A DNA stretch of 64,000 bases, taken from contig CAICTM010000270.1 in assembly GCA_903772945.1 (NCBI GenBank), forward strand, positions 1 to 64,000, read 5' to 3'. This document shows, one piece after another, positions 31,191 through 41,822 of this stretch (positions are counted from its first letter, which is position 1; each line of letters begins with the position of its first letter). Origin of the DNA: Seminavis robusta (taxonomy: Eukaryota; Bacillariophyta; Bacillariophyceae; Naviculales; Naviculaceae). Below the pieces are notes generated by a model that was given only the letters and a program-made list of their open reading frames with translations, did not search any database and was not told the DNA's origin. The translations under genes and the position numbers were made by a program.

Positions 31191-31997
31191 CTATGCAAAC
31201 GTCTTGTTTCGTCGCAAGGATCTCCCGTCGTGTTCTGCCTGGCGACGGCTAGCTTTGGTCATGCTTTGTTTCCGAATTTGAAACTTCATGGAGTCGCTGC
31301 TCTTGTTGGTGGCACTGTCAAACATGAAAATGGACGCCCCCAGGTAGGATAACGCTTCATCACCACTATCTTCCAGAGAACTACTATCACCGCCAACCGA
31401 GGCCTCGGATCTAGATGGGAACCTAAGCAGGGTATCTCTGATGCCACCTGTTGACCATCGTAAGGTCATGAATGGAGGGCTGCTCTCGCTGCAATCTTCT
31501 TTGTGCAGCTGTTGCTGTTGCCAATTTGGATCAAAGGTTCTTGATCGGGAAACCAAAGATCTTTTCGGACTCCTTCCGGAGAATTTCATTCCTTGCTTTT
31601 CAAAGCGTATCGGCGATGTTTTGCCGTGAGCTGTGGGCAGCATGCCTCTACCTTGCCTTCGACCCGGGGATAGTTTGCTACCCTCAAAAACCGCCTTTTC
31701 TTCCGTACACTTGAAAGAATTGTCATCCTCGTCATCCGTTTCCGTCAATGCGCTCTCTGCAGACAGCCACGAAAGCCCCCTCTCGGGAGGCTGTTTCCTG
31801 CAGGAAACCAGGAAATCAACAAAGGGTTGGTTGCCAACCCTTTTCTCCGTGTCATCCCACCTGCTACCGCTTAAACCTTGAAGTTGATTCGTCGATGTCA
31901 TTGCTGTTGTCGAGACGCGTTCGCTTGTGTAACAGGCCCTCAGCTCATCACCACTGTTTGGCTCGGAAAGAAAGTCGTTTCTTCCTGCCAAATTCAT
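31191..31997 (-). CDS. Unknown Ser/Arg-rich protein
   Basis: 268 aa if started at the first ATG in frame (31997). The frame extends ten codons up to a stop through TTG only, so a 5' exon is possible. Sequence is hydrophilic: an acidic patch (TETDDEDDNSF), basic Ser-rich patches (GRSPKRSLVSRSRTF) and a more ordered C-terminal stretch (EALSYLGASIFMFDS). No domain recognised. The absence of strong low complexity and the 800-base open length favour a real gene, but support is modest. Confidence 0.45.
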   Translation of the reverse strand: MNLAGRNDFLSEPNSGDELRACYTSERVSTTAMTSTNQLQGLSGSRWDDTEKRVGNQPFVDFLVSCRKQPPERGLSWLSAESALTETDDEDDNSFKCTEEKAVFEGSKLSPGRRQGRGMLPTAHGKTSPIRFEKQGMKFSGRSPKRSLVSRSRTFDPNWQQQQLHKEDCSESSPPFMTLRWSTGGIRDTLLRFPSRSEASVGGDSSSLEDSGDEALSYLGASIFMFDSATNKSSDSMKFQIRKQSMTKASRRQAEHDGRSLRRNKTFA

Positions 31998-34270
31998 GTC
32001 TCTTGGGCAACACACGAACGAGCCCAATCAGATATCTTTCCTTTTGACGATGTCAAGCATCCACAACGATTGACCGAGGAAGGGCGACCAATGCAAACCA
32101 GGGTTCTTCAAAAAAATGAGACCGTTTTGTAAGCTTTGGGTGTCAATCGCTCGTTGCTTCCGAGAATACCCTTGTACGGAACGGTACCAAAGCTTTATTA
32201 GGATGGCAATCATTGGTTCAAAGGCGAGTGCAGTTCCAGGTTCCTCGCTCTCTCGAACATCCAACAACTCGCAGTCAATACTAAAGTTGCTACTAAAGTG
32301 GCTATCTGGCCCAGCGTTTGATCGAGGCAGTCTAAGATTCACATAACGATCCTAGCATTGCAAGGTTTCTCTTGGCATCAATGCCAGTCACACTCGGCCG
32401 ACATCAGGATCCTGATCACGCGAGATTTCAACTTCCAGGTCCGGAACGAATGTCCACATCACTTCCATAGCCTTTCAGTCGAGACAGGTTTGGATCAAGG
32501 AGAGACTCTGCTGCGGTAGTAACAGCTGACGAGAAAGCACACGGTACCGTTACGCACTGGTACCAGGTACCGTACACCACACCACACTGCTGTCTTGGAG
32601 CGATAGTACGGTACATGTATATGCTTGGGTGCAAGATGTCGCTGCGTACCCTAGAGAAGATCCTGTTCCCTGGCTTTCCTATTCGGAGCTAGCTACGGTA
32701 GGAATGGAACAAGTGCAGCAAGCAGTAGCAAACGTACCCGTACCACTGCGAACGCTCGATCGGTCAAGGCAGGATGGGCTCGTGCTGTGCACTAGTATCT
32801 AGTAGGTGTAAACGAGTCCAGCACGGACTGGCTGGATGCCCCGTGCCACAGCTACTGTACGACGTTCTACTAGCTGGCTAGCTTTACTAGCTAGTAGTCC
32901 ACAAAATGGTGAGCTTGATTTGAAGATGCCAACTAAGCACAACCACCAAACGTAACGAGAGACGAGAGTCGCCAGTCACAATGCTGCCTCTCCGTTGTTC
33001 CTCCGGGGGAAGCTCCCCCAACTGAACCAACCACCAAACGTAACGAGAGACGAGAGTTCGCCAGTCACAATGCTGCCTCTCCGTTGTTCCTCCGGGGAAG
33101 CTCCCACGCCCCTCATCTGCTCGCATCGCCAAAATGGGTCGCCTCGGATCCAGAGCGACCAGCTTTGGTTTTTAACCGACAGCAAAAAAAGGTGGAGGCA
33201 ATCGCCTACCCGAAGAGTTGCTTGGCATGAGAGAAGATCTTGTTGAGGATAATCCTTGGCCAAAACGGAGGAGCCAGAACGCGATCCCAAAAGGCGACAT
33301 TCCCATTTTTTCATCTCCTCGTGCAGCTTGACAGCCTGCAGACGTGTTGACAATCCCGGGAAATGCGAGTTGTCTAGACCTGGATTCCTAATAATGCACC
33401 CGATATCCGGGGCTAGTAGTAGCTCTAGTAGCGAGCTAGTTGATGAAACTGCTGGCTACAGTACTCTGGATTTGGGGTGGTGGCTACCGCTCTGGTACAT
33501 GTAGCTGGAAAACGGAGCTACCGTATCATTGGTAGGTAGGTGTTGTACTCGTCGAGGGTACTGGTACAGTACCAGTCAGGGATCGGTACCAGTACATTGC
33601 CGAGCTACAGTGCGTACCGGTACCGTACAGTACCTGGACCTTGTTTTTTCGTCCAGATGTCACTCCCACGGCAGTTATTAACTAAATAAATATACACTGG
33701 TACATAGGTCGACCATCTCAAAAAGAGCTCTCAGACAGATGGTCAGATTTATAACCCAAACCCTGCCATCAAGGACCGAAAAAATTAGCCTAAGGAGCGG
33801 ACCTTCTCGTCCGATGTGACTTGAAACTAAACTATTTGAAATAACTGCAGCGTTTTTGAAAATGGCTACTCTGAGTAAGTAATTATGTGCAGGGGAAACA
33901 ACGGAAAACGTCTTGTCTGACTCGACTCCAGACTTTGTTCCACCTCTCACCAAAGCCGCACGCCACCATTGTAAAAGCCAAAGCCGCCACCCGCCGAACC
34001 AACCAGCAAAGGATTCTGCTGCAACAATTTCAGAGGATTGCGACAGTGATCACACTTGAGCCTACAAAACGACTTGACACAACAGGCGGCGTTGCTTGCT
34101 ATTCATACAGCTATTCATACCCAGCTTTCCTGCCTGCCAGGATCATATTTGATTCTCTTTTCAATCCGTTTAAAAGTGCTTTCCGAGAGGTATATACCCA
34201 CAAGCTCCGGATCCCCATCTTTTTGAACAACAAGGACCGTACTACTCAAAGTAGGTTTCCCCTGATCACC
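31998..34270. other. long gene-free stretch
   Basis: About 2.3 kb without a defensible gene. It contains an 88-bp-period tandem duplication (32930-33105) and dense GTAC/CTAG palindromic islands at 32520-32720, 32860-32900 and 33410-33640. The last 380 bases are in frame with the DES1 gene but lack an ATG and are probably 5' leader. Confidence 0.5.
32930..33105 (+). repeat. Tandem direct repeat, two copies of about 88 bp
   Basis: The core copies at 32941-33017 and 33029-33105 are almost identical (AACCACCAAACGTAACGAGA...CGGGGGAAGCTCCC), differing by about two indels. The spacer adds a weaker match upstream. Noncoding as far as I can see. Confidence 0.85.
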
Positions 34271-35248
34271 ATGTCTACCCCCACCAAGGCAACTCGCTTC
34301 ACCCCCAAGGATCCCAAGATTATCCATGCGCAACGACAGCGTCTGATCTTGGCCAAGTATCCCCAGATTAGGGAGCTTTACGGTCCTGATATCCGTCTTT
34401 TTTACTCCATGGTGGCCATTACGGCTGCTCAGTTCACACTTGCCTACTTTGCTTCGAAGATCGAGAGTAATTGGTCTTTCGTCTTTGTGGCGTGGAGTCT
34501 AGGCGGTCTGTTAACGCACTGGCTGAGTCTGGGGAACCATGAACTGGGTCACAATCTGGCCTTCAAAACTCCCATATTCAATGAGGCTTTGGGCATGTTC
34601 GCCAACTTGGCACAGGCCATCCCATCCATGATGTCCTTTAAGAAGTATCATGCTCCCCATCACTACCATCTTAATGACGCTGAAAAGGATCCCGATGCAC
34701 CCACCACGTGGGAAGCTGGTTTTTTTAATACCCCCTGGAGGAAGGCCGCCTGGATGATGTGCCAATCATTATTTTACGCCCTCCGTCCTTTGATAACGAT
34801 GCCCAAACCACCCTCCGCCAAAGAAATCTTCAATGTTGTCTTTGTCCTGTCCTTTGACGCTTTGCTGGTATACAGTGGACCCACTGGTTTCAGAATGGCC
34901 CTCTTCAACTTTATCTCCACTTTGCTGGGCATGGGAATCCACCCCATTGCTGGACACTTCATCTCAGAACACTATGATTTGTACAACGACGACAGTGGAC
35001 AGGAAACTTACTCTTACTATGGACCATTGAACTACTTTGCTTTCAATGTTGGATACCACAATGAACATCATGACTTTCCCAAGATATCGGGATTCAACCT
35101 ACCAAAGGTGACGGCCATCGCCCCCGAGTTCTACATGAACCTGAACCCACATTACTCTTGGAGTAAGATTGTATACGACTACATCATGGGATCTGATACG
35201 GGTCCTTACAAGCGAATCATCCGCAGAGAACGGCCGAAGGCACAATAG
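34271..35248 (+). CDS. Sphingolipid delta-4 desaturase (DES1/DEGS family)
   Basis: 325 aa from the ATG at 34271, nearly the length of human DEGS1 (323). It introduces the 4,5-trans double bond of dihydroceramide at the ER, using cytochrome b5-derived electrons. Seen: the Lipid_DES N-terminal signature (FTPKDPKIIHAQRQ, AKYPQIRELYGPD), four or more hydrophobic helices, and the three di-iron histidine boxes NHELGH (89-94), HAPHHYH (127-133) and GYHNEHHDFP (261-270). HFISEHYDL before the third box is also conserved. Some family members are bifunctional with C4-hydroxylase activity; sequence alone cannot separate these. The frame is open for 128 codons upstream but without ATG. Confidence 0.95.
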   Translation: MSTPTKATRFTPKDPKIIHAQRQRLILAKYPQIRELYGPDIRLFYSMVAITAAQFTLAYFASKIESNWSFVFVAWSLGGLLTHWLSLGNHELGHNLAFKTPIFNEALGMFANLAQAIPSMMSFKKYHAPHHYHLNDAEKDPDAPTTWEAGFFNTPWRKAAWMMCQSLFYALRPLITMPKPPSAKEIFNVVFVLSFDALLVYSGPTGFRMALFNFISTLLGMGIHPIAGHFISEHYDLYNDDSGQETYSYYGPLNYFAFNVGYHNEHHDFPKISGFNLPKVTAIAPEFYMNLNPHYSWSKIVYDYIMGSDTGPYKRIIRRERPKAQ

Positions 35249-36694
35249 GTGTACATTTGAAGGTACACACACACACCAACAAACAACAGTTTACACGTTT
35301 CTGGTTGTTTGTTCCCTAGAGGATAGCGCTCATGTCGTAAGTGGTGGAACACACAAGGCGACAACAGTACAGCCGATCTTGTAGAGTGGCTTGCTGTTGA
35401 CTCAACAGGATGACTCAATATCAGACTACATATTATTATTAACTACCAGTATAACCATTTTCCTGGATGAATGGATGGTGTTGCAATGCATGCATGAGGT
35501 GCTGTTACAGAAAGGCTTGTCGCTGAACTGGTTATGCTCATGCTTCAATAAGTGATATCACCAGCGAGCGGGTGCTCACTCGGTCACCAACGCTTGAGTG
35601 GGGTGAATGGTGCCGGCAGTGTAACCCAAGCGGCTAGGACCTTGCAAGCACTGCAGATGGTCCTTGATATACCAACGCAGTAAACGCATCCTCCTAGCTA
35701 GATGTAGTTGGCTAATTTAGAAACCATTAGTACGACGAAGTCTCCATGGTCACACTGTACGGTACCGAAGGAGACAGGTGGTCCCGTACTGTAAGTACCG
35801 ATAATGGCCAGAGGTGCGTCTAACACGTCCTCCAGGGTCATCGTCATGTTACCGGTAGCCACGCGCTTGAGGTGCGGCGCTTAAACCATGGAAACGGGGC
35901 AGTGTTGAAGTGATTTGCCGGCTTTGCCATTGTATCGCTTCAACAGGTTTTTGTAGCTACGGTACCAGGTATCTAGCTAGTCCTACTAGTAATCCGAAAC
36001 TTTTTTGGCTCTTGGTTGGTTCCGTACCGGCAGAGCAGCTTGCTGCGTGCTGCTGCGGTCGTTGGATGGTAGCTACCAGTACCGGTACCATTTTTGCTTT
36101 TTCCATTGAACCTACTCCGCCGATTAAGTTGAGAATTCTCAAACCTACCAGCTTCTACACAAATTTGAAGATCAAGTTGAGAATTTTCCTTTCACCCTAA
36201 CCCAAACCATCCGACTGATTCAAAAATCCTGACTGCTCATTCTGAGGAGTTATCACCTTTTTCAAAATTCTCGACTTTTTCGGCCGAGCACCACGCATAG
36301 CGGAACCCGCATTGCAAACCTACCGGTAGCTAACTGGTAGCCAGCCACAGTAGCCAGTTTGTTTTACCGCGGACCTGCCTCTCTTTCTGTTAATGCAAGA
36401 CTGCTCGCCTTGTGGCCATACTAGCTAGCTAGTATTCACCATTCGGATTTGCTTCAGCTGGGCACATCGAAATACTGTAGCGCGTCTTCGTGTTCGTTTC
36501 AAGATCAAACGGTTTTCAGCGAGGGCCTTACGGTACAGTACAGGAAAGGGCTACCTCTGGGCAGACGTAGACGTCATGATCGGGACTAACCTAATACTGG
36601 TACCGTACATGCACGTCTTTGGATCCTTATTGTGCCTCCTGGCCTGTCAACCGTCCACCACAGAAACTTCAGAAGGAAAGATGGATGAGGCAAG
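35249..36694. other. long gene-free stretch
   Basis: About 1.45 kb between DES1 and the SufE-MnmA gene. Holds GTAC/CTAG palindromic islands (35690-35800, 35955-35990, 36025-36095, 36320-36350, 36420-36435, 36590-36610). No gene or RNA recognised. Confidence 0.45.
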
Positions 36695-38698
36695 ATGGTG
36701 AACATCAAGAGCAAGCATGGTGTATTCTGTTCTCTCTTAGCGATAGCAGTAACGCTGCCCTTGGACTCTGTTGCATCGGCTTTTGTTCCATCGCTTCTTC
36801 CTTTCCAAGGGAGACGCCATGATTGGACGTTGCCAGCAACCCATCACTCCTTTGAGTTGCTTTCCCGGGAATTCAATGACTGCAGCGTCCCGGAAATCCA
36901 AAAGATTCTGGTGCAAAAAGGGGCTGAATTCAAGCAACGACAAGATGAACAAGAATCAGATACTAGTACTTCCACAGCTCCAGTGCTCAAATCTTCGTTC
37001 GACAAAGTTCCTGGATGCGTGGCGAACGTGCACATTCAAACCTCCCTAATAAAGAGAAACCAAGAAGAAGACTACCAAGTTACTTACAAAGGACACGCCG
37101 ATGCACTGCTGAGTCGAGGCTTGATGGCTGCATTGATGACGGTGCTTGACTCCTGTGACGTGGACGAAGTTCGTCACATGGATCCTGCTTCGATTGCCGA
37201 ACAAATGGGAGTCCGTCGAGCACTCAGTCCGGGCCGAAATGATGGATTGGCAAACATGATGCAAGTGATTCAAAACCAAATACAAACGCTCTTGTCGTCG
37301 TCGGAAACCAAAAAGACTGATGAATCAGTGGAGACGGTGGACTCGACAAAAACAAGAGACATTGCCCCATTGTACGTGGACGAAACTGGGAAATCCAATG
37401 AGGAACCTGGAAGGCACCAATCTGCAAGAGGGGATTCTTCCGTGGCAGTAGAATCTGATATTCCAACGAAAAAGAAGGCAACGGTGGCATTGTTGTTATC
37501 AGGAGGAGTCGACTCATCTGTGGCACTGAGATTGCTTCTGAAGCAAGGATACAATGTCACAGCCTTTTACCTCAAAATTTGGTTGGAAGACGAGCTGGCG
37601 CATCTGGGGCAGTGCCCTTGGGAAGATGATTACAACGTGTGTCGACAAGTCTGTGAACAAGCCGGGGTGTCGCTCGAGTCAATCAGCCTTCAGGAGGAAT
37701 ACCGTGATAGAGTCATTTCCTACACGATTCACGAAGCTGAACGGGGGAGAACTCCCAATCCAGATATCCTTTGCAACTCACGCATCAAATTTGGGTGTTT
37801 CTACGACGCCATTGCAGGACGAGACTTTGACTTTGTGGCATCGGGCCATTATGCTAGGTTGGAGCCAAACTTTGCAACAACTACTGTCGTAGAAGCTGGA
37901 AAGAGGGAACCCATGCGACTCTTTCGGGCACCGGATCCCGTCAAGGATCAGTCATACTTTTTGTGTGCCTTGAGTCAGGAACAACTCCAGCGAGTCATTT
38001 TTCCCATTGGCCATCTACAAAAGGCTCAAGTACGAGAACTGGCAGAGTCATTCCAATTACCAAATCGTCACAGGGCCGATTCTCAAGGTCTCTGCTTCCT
38101 TGGAAAGGTGAAATTTGAAGATTTCCTGGGTGCCTATCTGGGAGAACGCCCTGGAGATATTGTGGATGCAGCGACAGGTGACATTTTGGGCCAACATCGC
38201 GGTGTTTGGTTTCATACAGTTGGCCAGAGAAAAGGAATCGGCAAAGTACTATATCCAAAAGCAACTGCGAAAGGTCCGTGGTATGTTGTCGCCAAGGATC
38301 CTTCACACGATTTGGTATTTTGCTCCAATCAATATGACGAAGATATTTTCACAGCGGCTAGATCCGAATTTCACGTTGAAGATATCAAATGGGTTGCTGG
38401 CAAACCTCCTTCTACAGTTCAACAACACGAAAACGGAAGTGGACGCTTCGAGATGAAGATTCGTCATGGTCCAAGACTTGTTCAGGGAACTCTGACACTG
38501 ATTGATCCCAGTGGAGATGAAGGAACTGTGAAACTGGACCGGAAGGATGGAGGATTGGCTCCTGGCCAATACGTTGTGTTCTATGTTGGCGAGGAGTGTC
38601 ATGGTGGCGGTGTCATCAGCGAACGACACTGGGCAAAGTTCCTTTTGCAGCGTGAAGAGACGCAGTCAAAGAACCAGACTACAGCACTGCAGACATGA
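36695..38698 (+). CDS. Plastid SufE-MnmA fusion: sulfur acceptor plus tRNA 2-thiouridylase
   Basis: A 667-aa single uninterrupted frame. Residues 1-30 are a signal peptide ending SVASAF|VPS, the diatom plastid bipartite signature with Phe at +1. Residues about 51-201 match SufE: KVPGCVANVHI with acceptor Cys108 (E. coli SufE Cys51), then GHADALLSRGLMAALMTVL and LSPGRNDGLANMMQVI. After a charged linker (about 202-258) comes a full MnmA: P-loop LLLSGGVDSS (267-275), TPNPDILCN with Cys360, DQSYFL, and ADSQGLCFLG with Cys467, the two catalytic cysteines, then HTVGQRKGIG and the C-terminal beta barrel. MnmA makes the 2-thiouridine at U34 of tRNA-Lys/Glu/Gln using persulfide sulfur and ATP. SufE takes sulfur from the cysteine desulfurase SufS. 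Fusion implies direct hand-over in the plastid (inference). Confidence 0.93.
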   Translation: MVNIKSKHGVFCSLLAIAVTLPLDSVASAFVPSLLPFQGRRHDWTLPATHHSFELLSREFNDCSVPEIQKILVQKGAEFKQRQDEQESDTSTSTAPVLKSSFDKVPGCVANVHIQTSLIKRNQEEDYQVTYKGHADALLSRGLMAALMTVLDSCDVDEVRHMDPASIAEQMGVRRALSPGRNDGLANMMQVIQNQIQTLLSSSETKKTDESVETVDSTKTRDIAPLYVDETGKSNEEPGRHQSARGDSSVAVESDIPTKKKATVALLLSGGVDSSVALRLLLKQGYNVTAFYLKIWLEDELAHLGQCPWEDDYNVCRQVCEQAGVSLESISLQEEYRDRVISYTIHEAERGRTPNPDILCNSRIKFGCFYDAIAGRDFDFVASGHYARLEPNFATTTVVEAGKREPMRLFRAPDPVKDQSYFLCALSQEQLQRVIFPIGHLQKAQVRELAESFQLPNRHRADSQGLCFLGKVKFEDFLGAYLGERPGDIVDAATGDILGQHRGVWFHTVGQRKGIGKVLYPKATAKGPWYVVAKDPSHDLVFCSNQYDEDIFTAARSEFHVEDIKWVAGKPPSTVQQHENGSGRFEMKIRHGPRLVQGTLTLIDPSGDEGTVKLDRKDGGLAPGQYVVFYVGEECHGGGVISERHWAKFLLQREETQSKNQTTALQT

Positions 38699-39033
38699 TT
38701 AAGGGAACGCATCCCTGTCGCAAGTCATATGAAAAATCAAGGCTATCCTTGTTGCGTGGTTACAATTTGATGTATGCTTCATACACATTGGCGAAATGCA
38801 GCGCAACAAGAGACGTTCTTGCAAGGAGATGATGAGAATTGCGGGAAATAGGAACTGCAGTCGGAAGGGACAGAAGTTTTCCCTGCCTTATCTGCTGTCG
38901 TGGGTAGTGGCTTTGGCTTTCTCATGCAGATTGGTGCGTTCCAAGAAGCGCTGTGACTGGTGGTGGCTTTGGTTGCTCTCTGACAAGCGCTGGTGTCGAG
39001 ATGTCTAGAATACTTCTTTCGTTGTTTCAATCC
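38699..39033. other. convergent intergenic spacer
   Basis: 335 bases holding the 3' ends of two convergent plastid-protein genes. No distinct element seen. Confidence 0.4.
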
Positions 39034-40708
39034 TCAGTCATCGTAATAATCATCTTCGTCATCATCCAGTGCCAGCTCGTCTAGCAAATCTTCGTCGTCT
39101 TCATCAATAACTTGGAAGAGGATGTCGTCTCTCTTCAGCATTTCCAGCTTTGACACTTCCTCCATATCCCCACCACATAGTTCCAAAACTAGTAGCACCA
39201 CAACACGACAGGGTCAGTTATCATCACTAGAGATTCGGAATGAGCACCAAAGCTTGCACAATCTATCTTACCTTCGTGCCAGAGTGGTTTTGGCAGGCTG
39301 ATACACTGTTTCAGCGCAACCGACCGAGCACATGCCAGAGGCTGGTACTTTCCCAGCACAACAGCAACATCCAACGTGGACTCCTCGTAGTTGTGGCACC
39401 CAACGAAGAAGCGGAATTCCAATGGATTGTACTTGCCCTCCAGAACTCCATCAATAGCAGCCTCCAATCCACCTTCATAGATCCCGGGTGAGATTTCCCG
39501 AGCTCCCGGTAAATCCTTGATGCCATGGATCATTGTCGCGGCTTCATCCTGATTGTCCGTGCCTCCGACATACACCGCAGCTTCATTTCCAAATGCCAGC
39601 ATGAACTTGACAAGGTCTTTTTTGACGTGGCTGTCTTGCTCTTGGCCAGTACGCTGAAAGGCTCCATAGAGTACGAGACGGGAGAGGTTCTCTGTCAATT
39701 TCATGGCCATGGGACGGTTGAGAACCAACGCCTTGGCCCTTCCCATGTCTTCATCTCGCTCGACTACGAGACACACTTCTTGCCAAGTATCCTGATTGTC
39801 GAGAAAGATTTGTAGCATTTCGGTGGATTCATCCGAGAGGGATGTCGAGTCAATCTGGCCGCTGTCATCCGCAGTGCTTGCGATTTCTGACATGGAGTCT
39901 TCCACCAATAACTTTCATTAAATCAAAAGAAAGTTGCGCGTAAGAAGAGACAAACAAACTTGACTAGGGAATAATATGGTTCTATTCCATCTGTTTGCTT
40001 ACCTGGGCCTTTCGGTACCACGCCTTGGCATCGTCCAAATCAAGAGTGTCGTCGTACATTTTTCGCAATTTGCGGCCTACAATGGAGTGTCGATGATTGC
40101 GATAGAGTTCCACTTCAATGGGCATTCGTACGATGAGGCCGCCAACTTCCGGCTATGAGGCAAAAGGAGAGAGAGAAGGGTCAGTCAGCAGATCGAATGA
40201 AATCAAGCAATATGATCAATCAATGTTCAGCACTCACAGTGGAGATCTCATGCGCCCAAGCACCGTTCTTGAATTCCTCCGCTAGATCTTCATTTTGACT
40301 GAAGAGCACCTGTTCGTTTTCCTTGGACACGGATGTTCTCACAGAAGAAAGAACAGTACTACTACTGCTTTCATCAGTTCCTTCTTGCATGGACAGCTCG
40401 GATTGGGCAAGATTTCTTCGAAAATCTCTCCAGTCTCCCAGAGAATCTGGATCAATCATGTCGTCGTCGTCATCATCTTCGTCGTCGTCTTCGTCCATGT
40501 CATAAAAGGACGATGCCGAATAGTACAGACGGCCTTGTCTTGTGGCGATTTGTTCCGAACATCTCTTATTGGCAGCGGTGATTGTCGTTGACAAGGGCAC
40601 AAAGCCTTCCACATGGTCCAGCTGCAAACAGAGCAGCAGCGTGGAAGTCAACAGCAAGGCACCTAATGCCAAACTTGGCGCTGCCAGTCTACTGTTGTTG
40701 GAACTCAT
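39034..40708 (-). CDS. Plastid AlgH/YqgE-like (DUF179) protein
   Basis: Four exons on the minus strand: 40708-40238, 40152-40003, 39911-39272 and 39188-39034. All junctions are GT-AG and the frame closes over 471 aa. Residues 1-38 are a signal peptide with cleavage before Phe (HVEG|FVPL), a plastid presequence. An acidic run (Asp/Glu, about 73-85) and a predicted helical region (VELYRNHRHSIVGRKLRKMYDD) precede the DUF179 domain: LVVERDEDMGRAKALVLNRP, VYVGGTDNQD, EISPGIYEGGLEAAIDGV, FRFFVGCHNY, and PLWHEVLELCGG across the last splice junction. The tail is very acidic. The family is widespread in bacteria and plastid-bearing eukaryotes with no settled biochemical role. A CT-repeat (40776-40797) lies 70-90 bases upstream of the start. 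Confidence 0.88.
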
Positions 40709-41822
40709 TTTTCTGGGTTGAAGAGAAAGGATTCTATAATCACGGGATGACTTGAATGTGAGCAATGTACCCTCTTCTCGCTCTCTCTCTCTCTCTCGTT
40801 GGTGGTCGTTTGCTAAAAACAGGTATAACAACCCGATTGAATTAGCTTCGCGTCAACAAGAGGAACAATGAAACACCAACAATGAGACTCCCAGTGGTAT
40901 TAAAAGGATGCATTGCGCTGCAATTGCTCACAGAGGTCTCCTGGCAATACTAGCTAGTAGTCTACCGGTAGCTAGTAGTTGCGGTGTCGTCGTGGTCCAC
41001 AGAGGGCAAAACGTGGCACCCAAGGACGAAACAATGAATCACGGGTTGCCGTGTGACGTAACCCTTGAGGGATCTTTCGCCTTGCTGACGGCCGTTGCAG
41101 CTGTTCCCCTTCAACAGAGGCAATGCGAGAATTCTACACTCTACCCGTCAGATAGACGGACAGTGAGTCACTGGATTCATCGTCTTTCTTCAATTCAGGT
41201 CTAACATGTGCTACAAGGACACTAAACTTTGTAGCAGCGGCAGTACCGCAGGAGAGGGTGGTGGAAGACCAAACCAAGCAGGCAGAGGCTGAGCTATATT
41301 GAAAACATAGCACGTGAAATAGCATGATGTGTCCAAGCAATTGGATATCATGGCCAAGCAACTCTCAAATGTAGATGACAACACGTTCTACATGTAGCTG
41401 TGCACAACGTGTCCTGACTAAGGTATCGGTACCTGGTACCACCGGCACTCTGCCTCACATAGATGCAAACAAGCAACAGTCTGGAAGATACAGGCAATTC
41501 CTTGCTGAACCTCCAACTCGCGATACTACATGTAGTTTCATCAAGTTTCAACACCTTGCACCAGAGTCCCATACCGGTAGCTTGGTGGAGGCTTCGGAGC
41601 TTCAGCGCACCATCATTCCATTCTGCAGCCTCAACGAAAACTCCAACAAGCAAAACACTGCGCCCTCCAGTACCGTACCGGTACCGATAGCTGCCTGGAG
41701 GTTCCCACCAGCTTTGACTCTTTCTCACTCAGCCTTGCTGGTTCATTAAAGGATCGGGTTATGAGCTTAGAGAAGATTCAATTCGTAATCCACCTGCCAA
41801 CGCCCTCGTAGGTCTGGTACAC
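40709..41822. other. gene-free stretch
   Basis: About 1.1 kb with a (CT)n microsatellite at 40776-40797 and GTAC/CCGGTA words at 40962-40980, 41425-41445 and 41673-41690. No gene recognised. Confidence 0.45.

Noticed and set aside
33862-33892. ATGGCTACTCTGA followed by GTAAGT...GCAG as a mini 5' exon of DES1
   Set aside because: The implied intron is about 20 nt, too short to credit, and the family needs no extra N-terminus.
33887-34270. 128-codon in-frame extension upstream of DES1
   Set aside because: No ATG, no family similarity; DES1 length from 34271 already matches the family.
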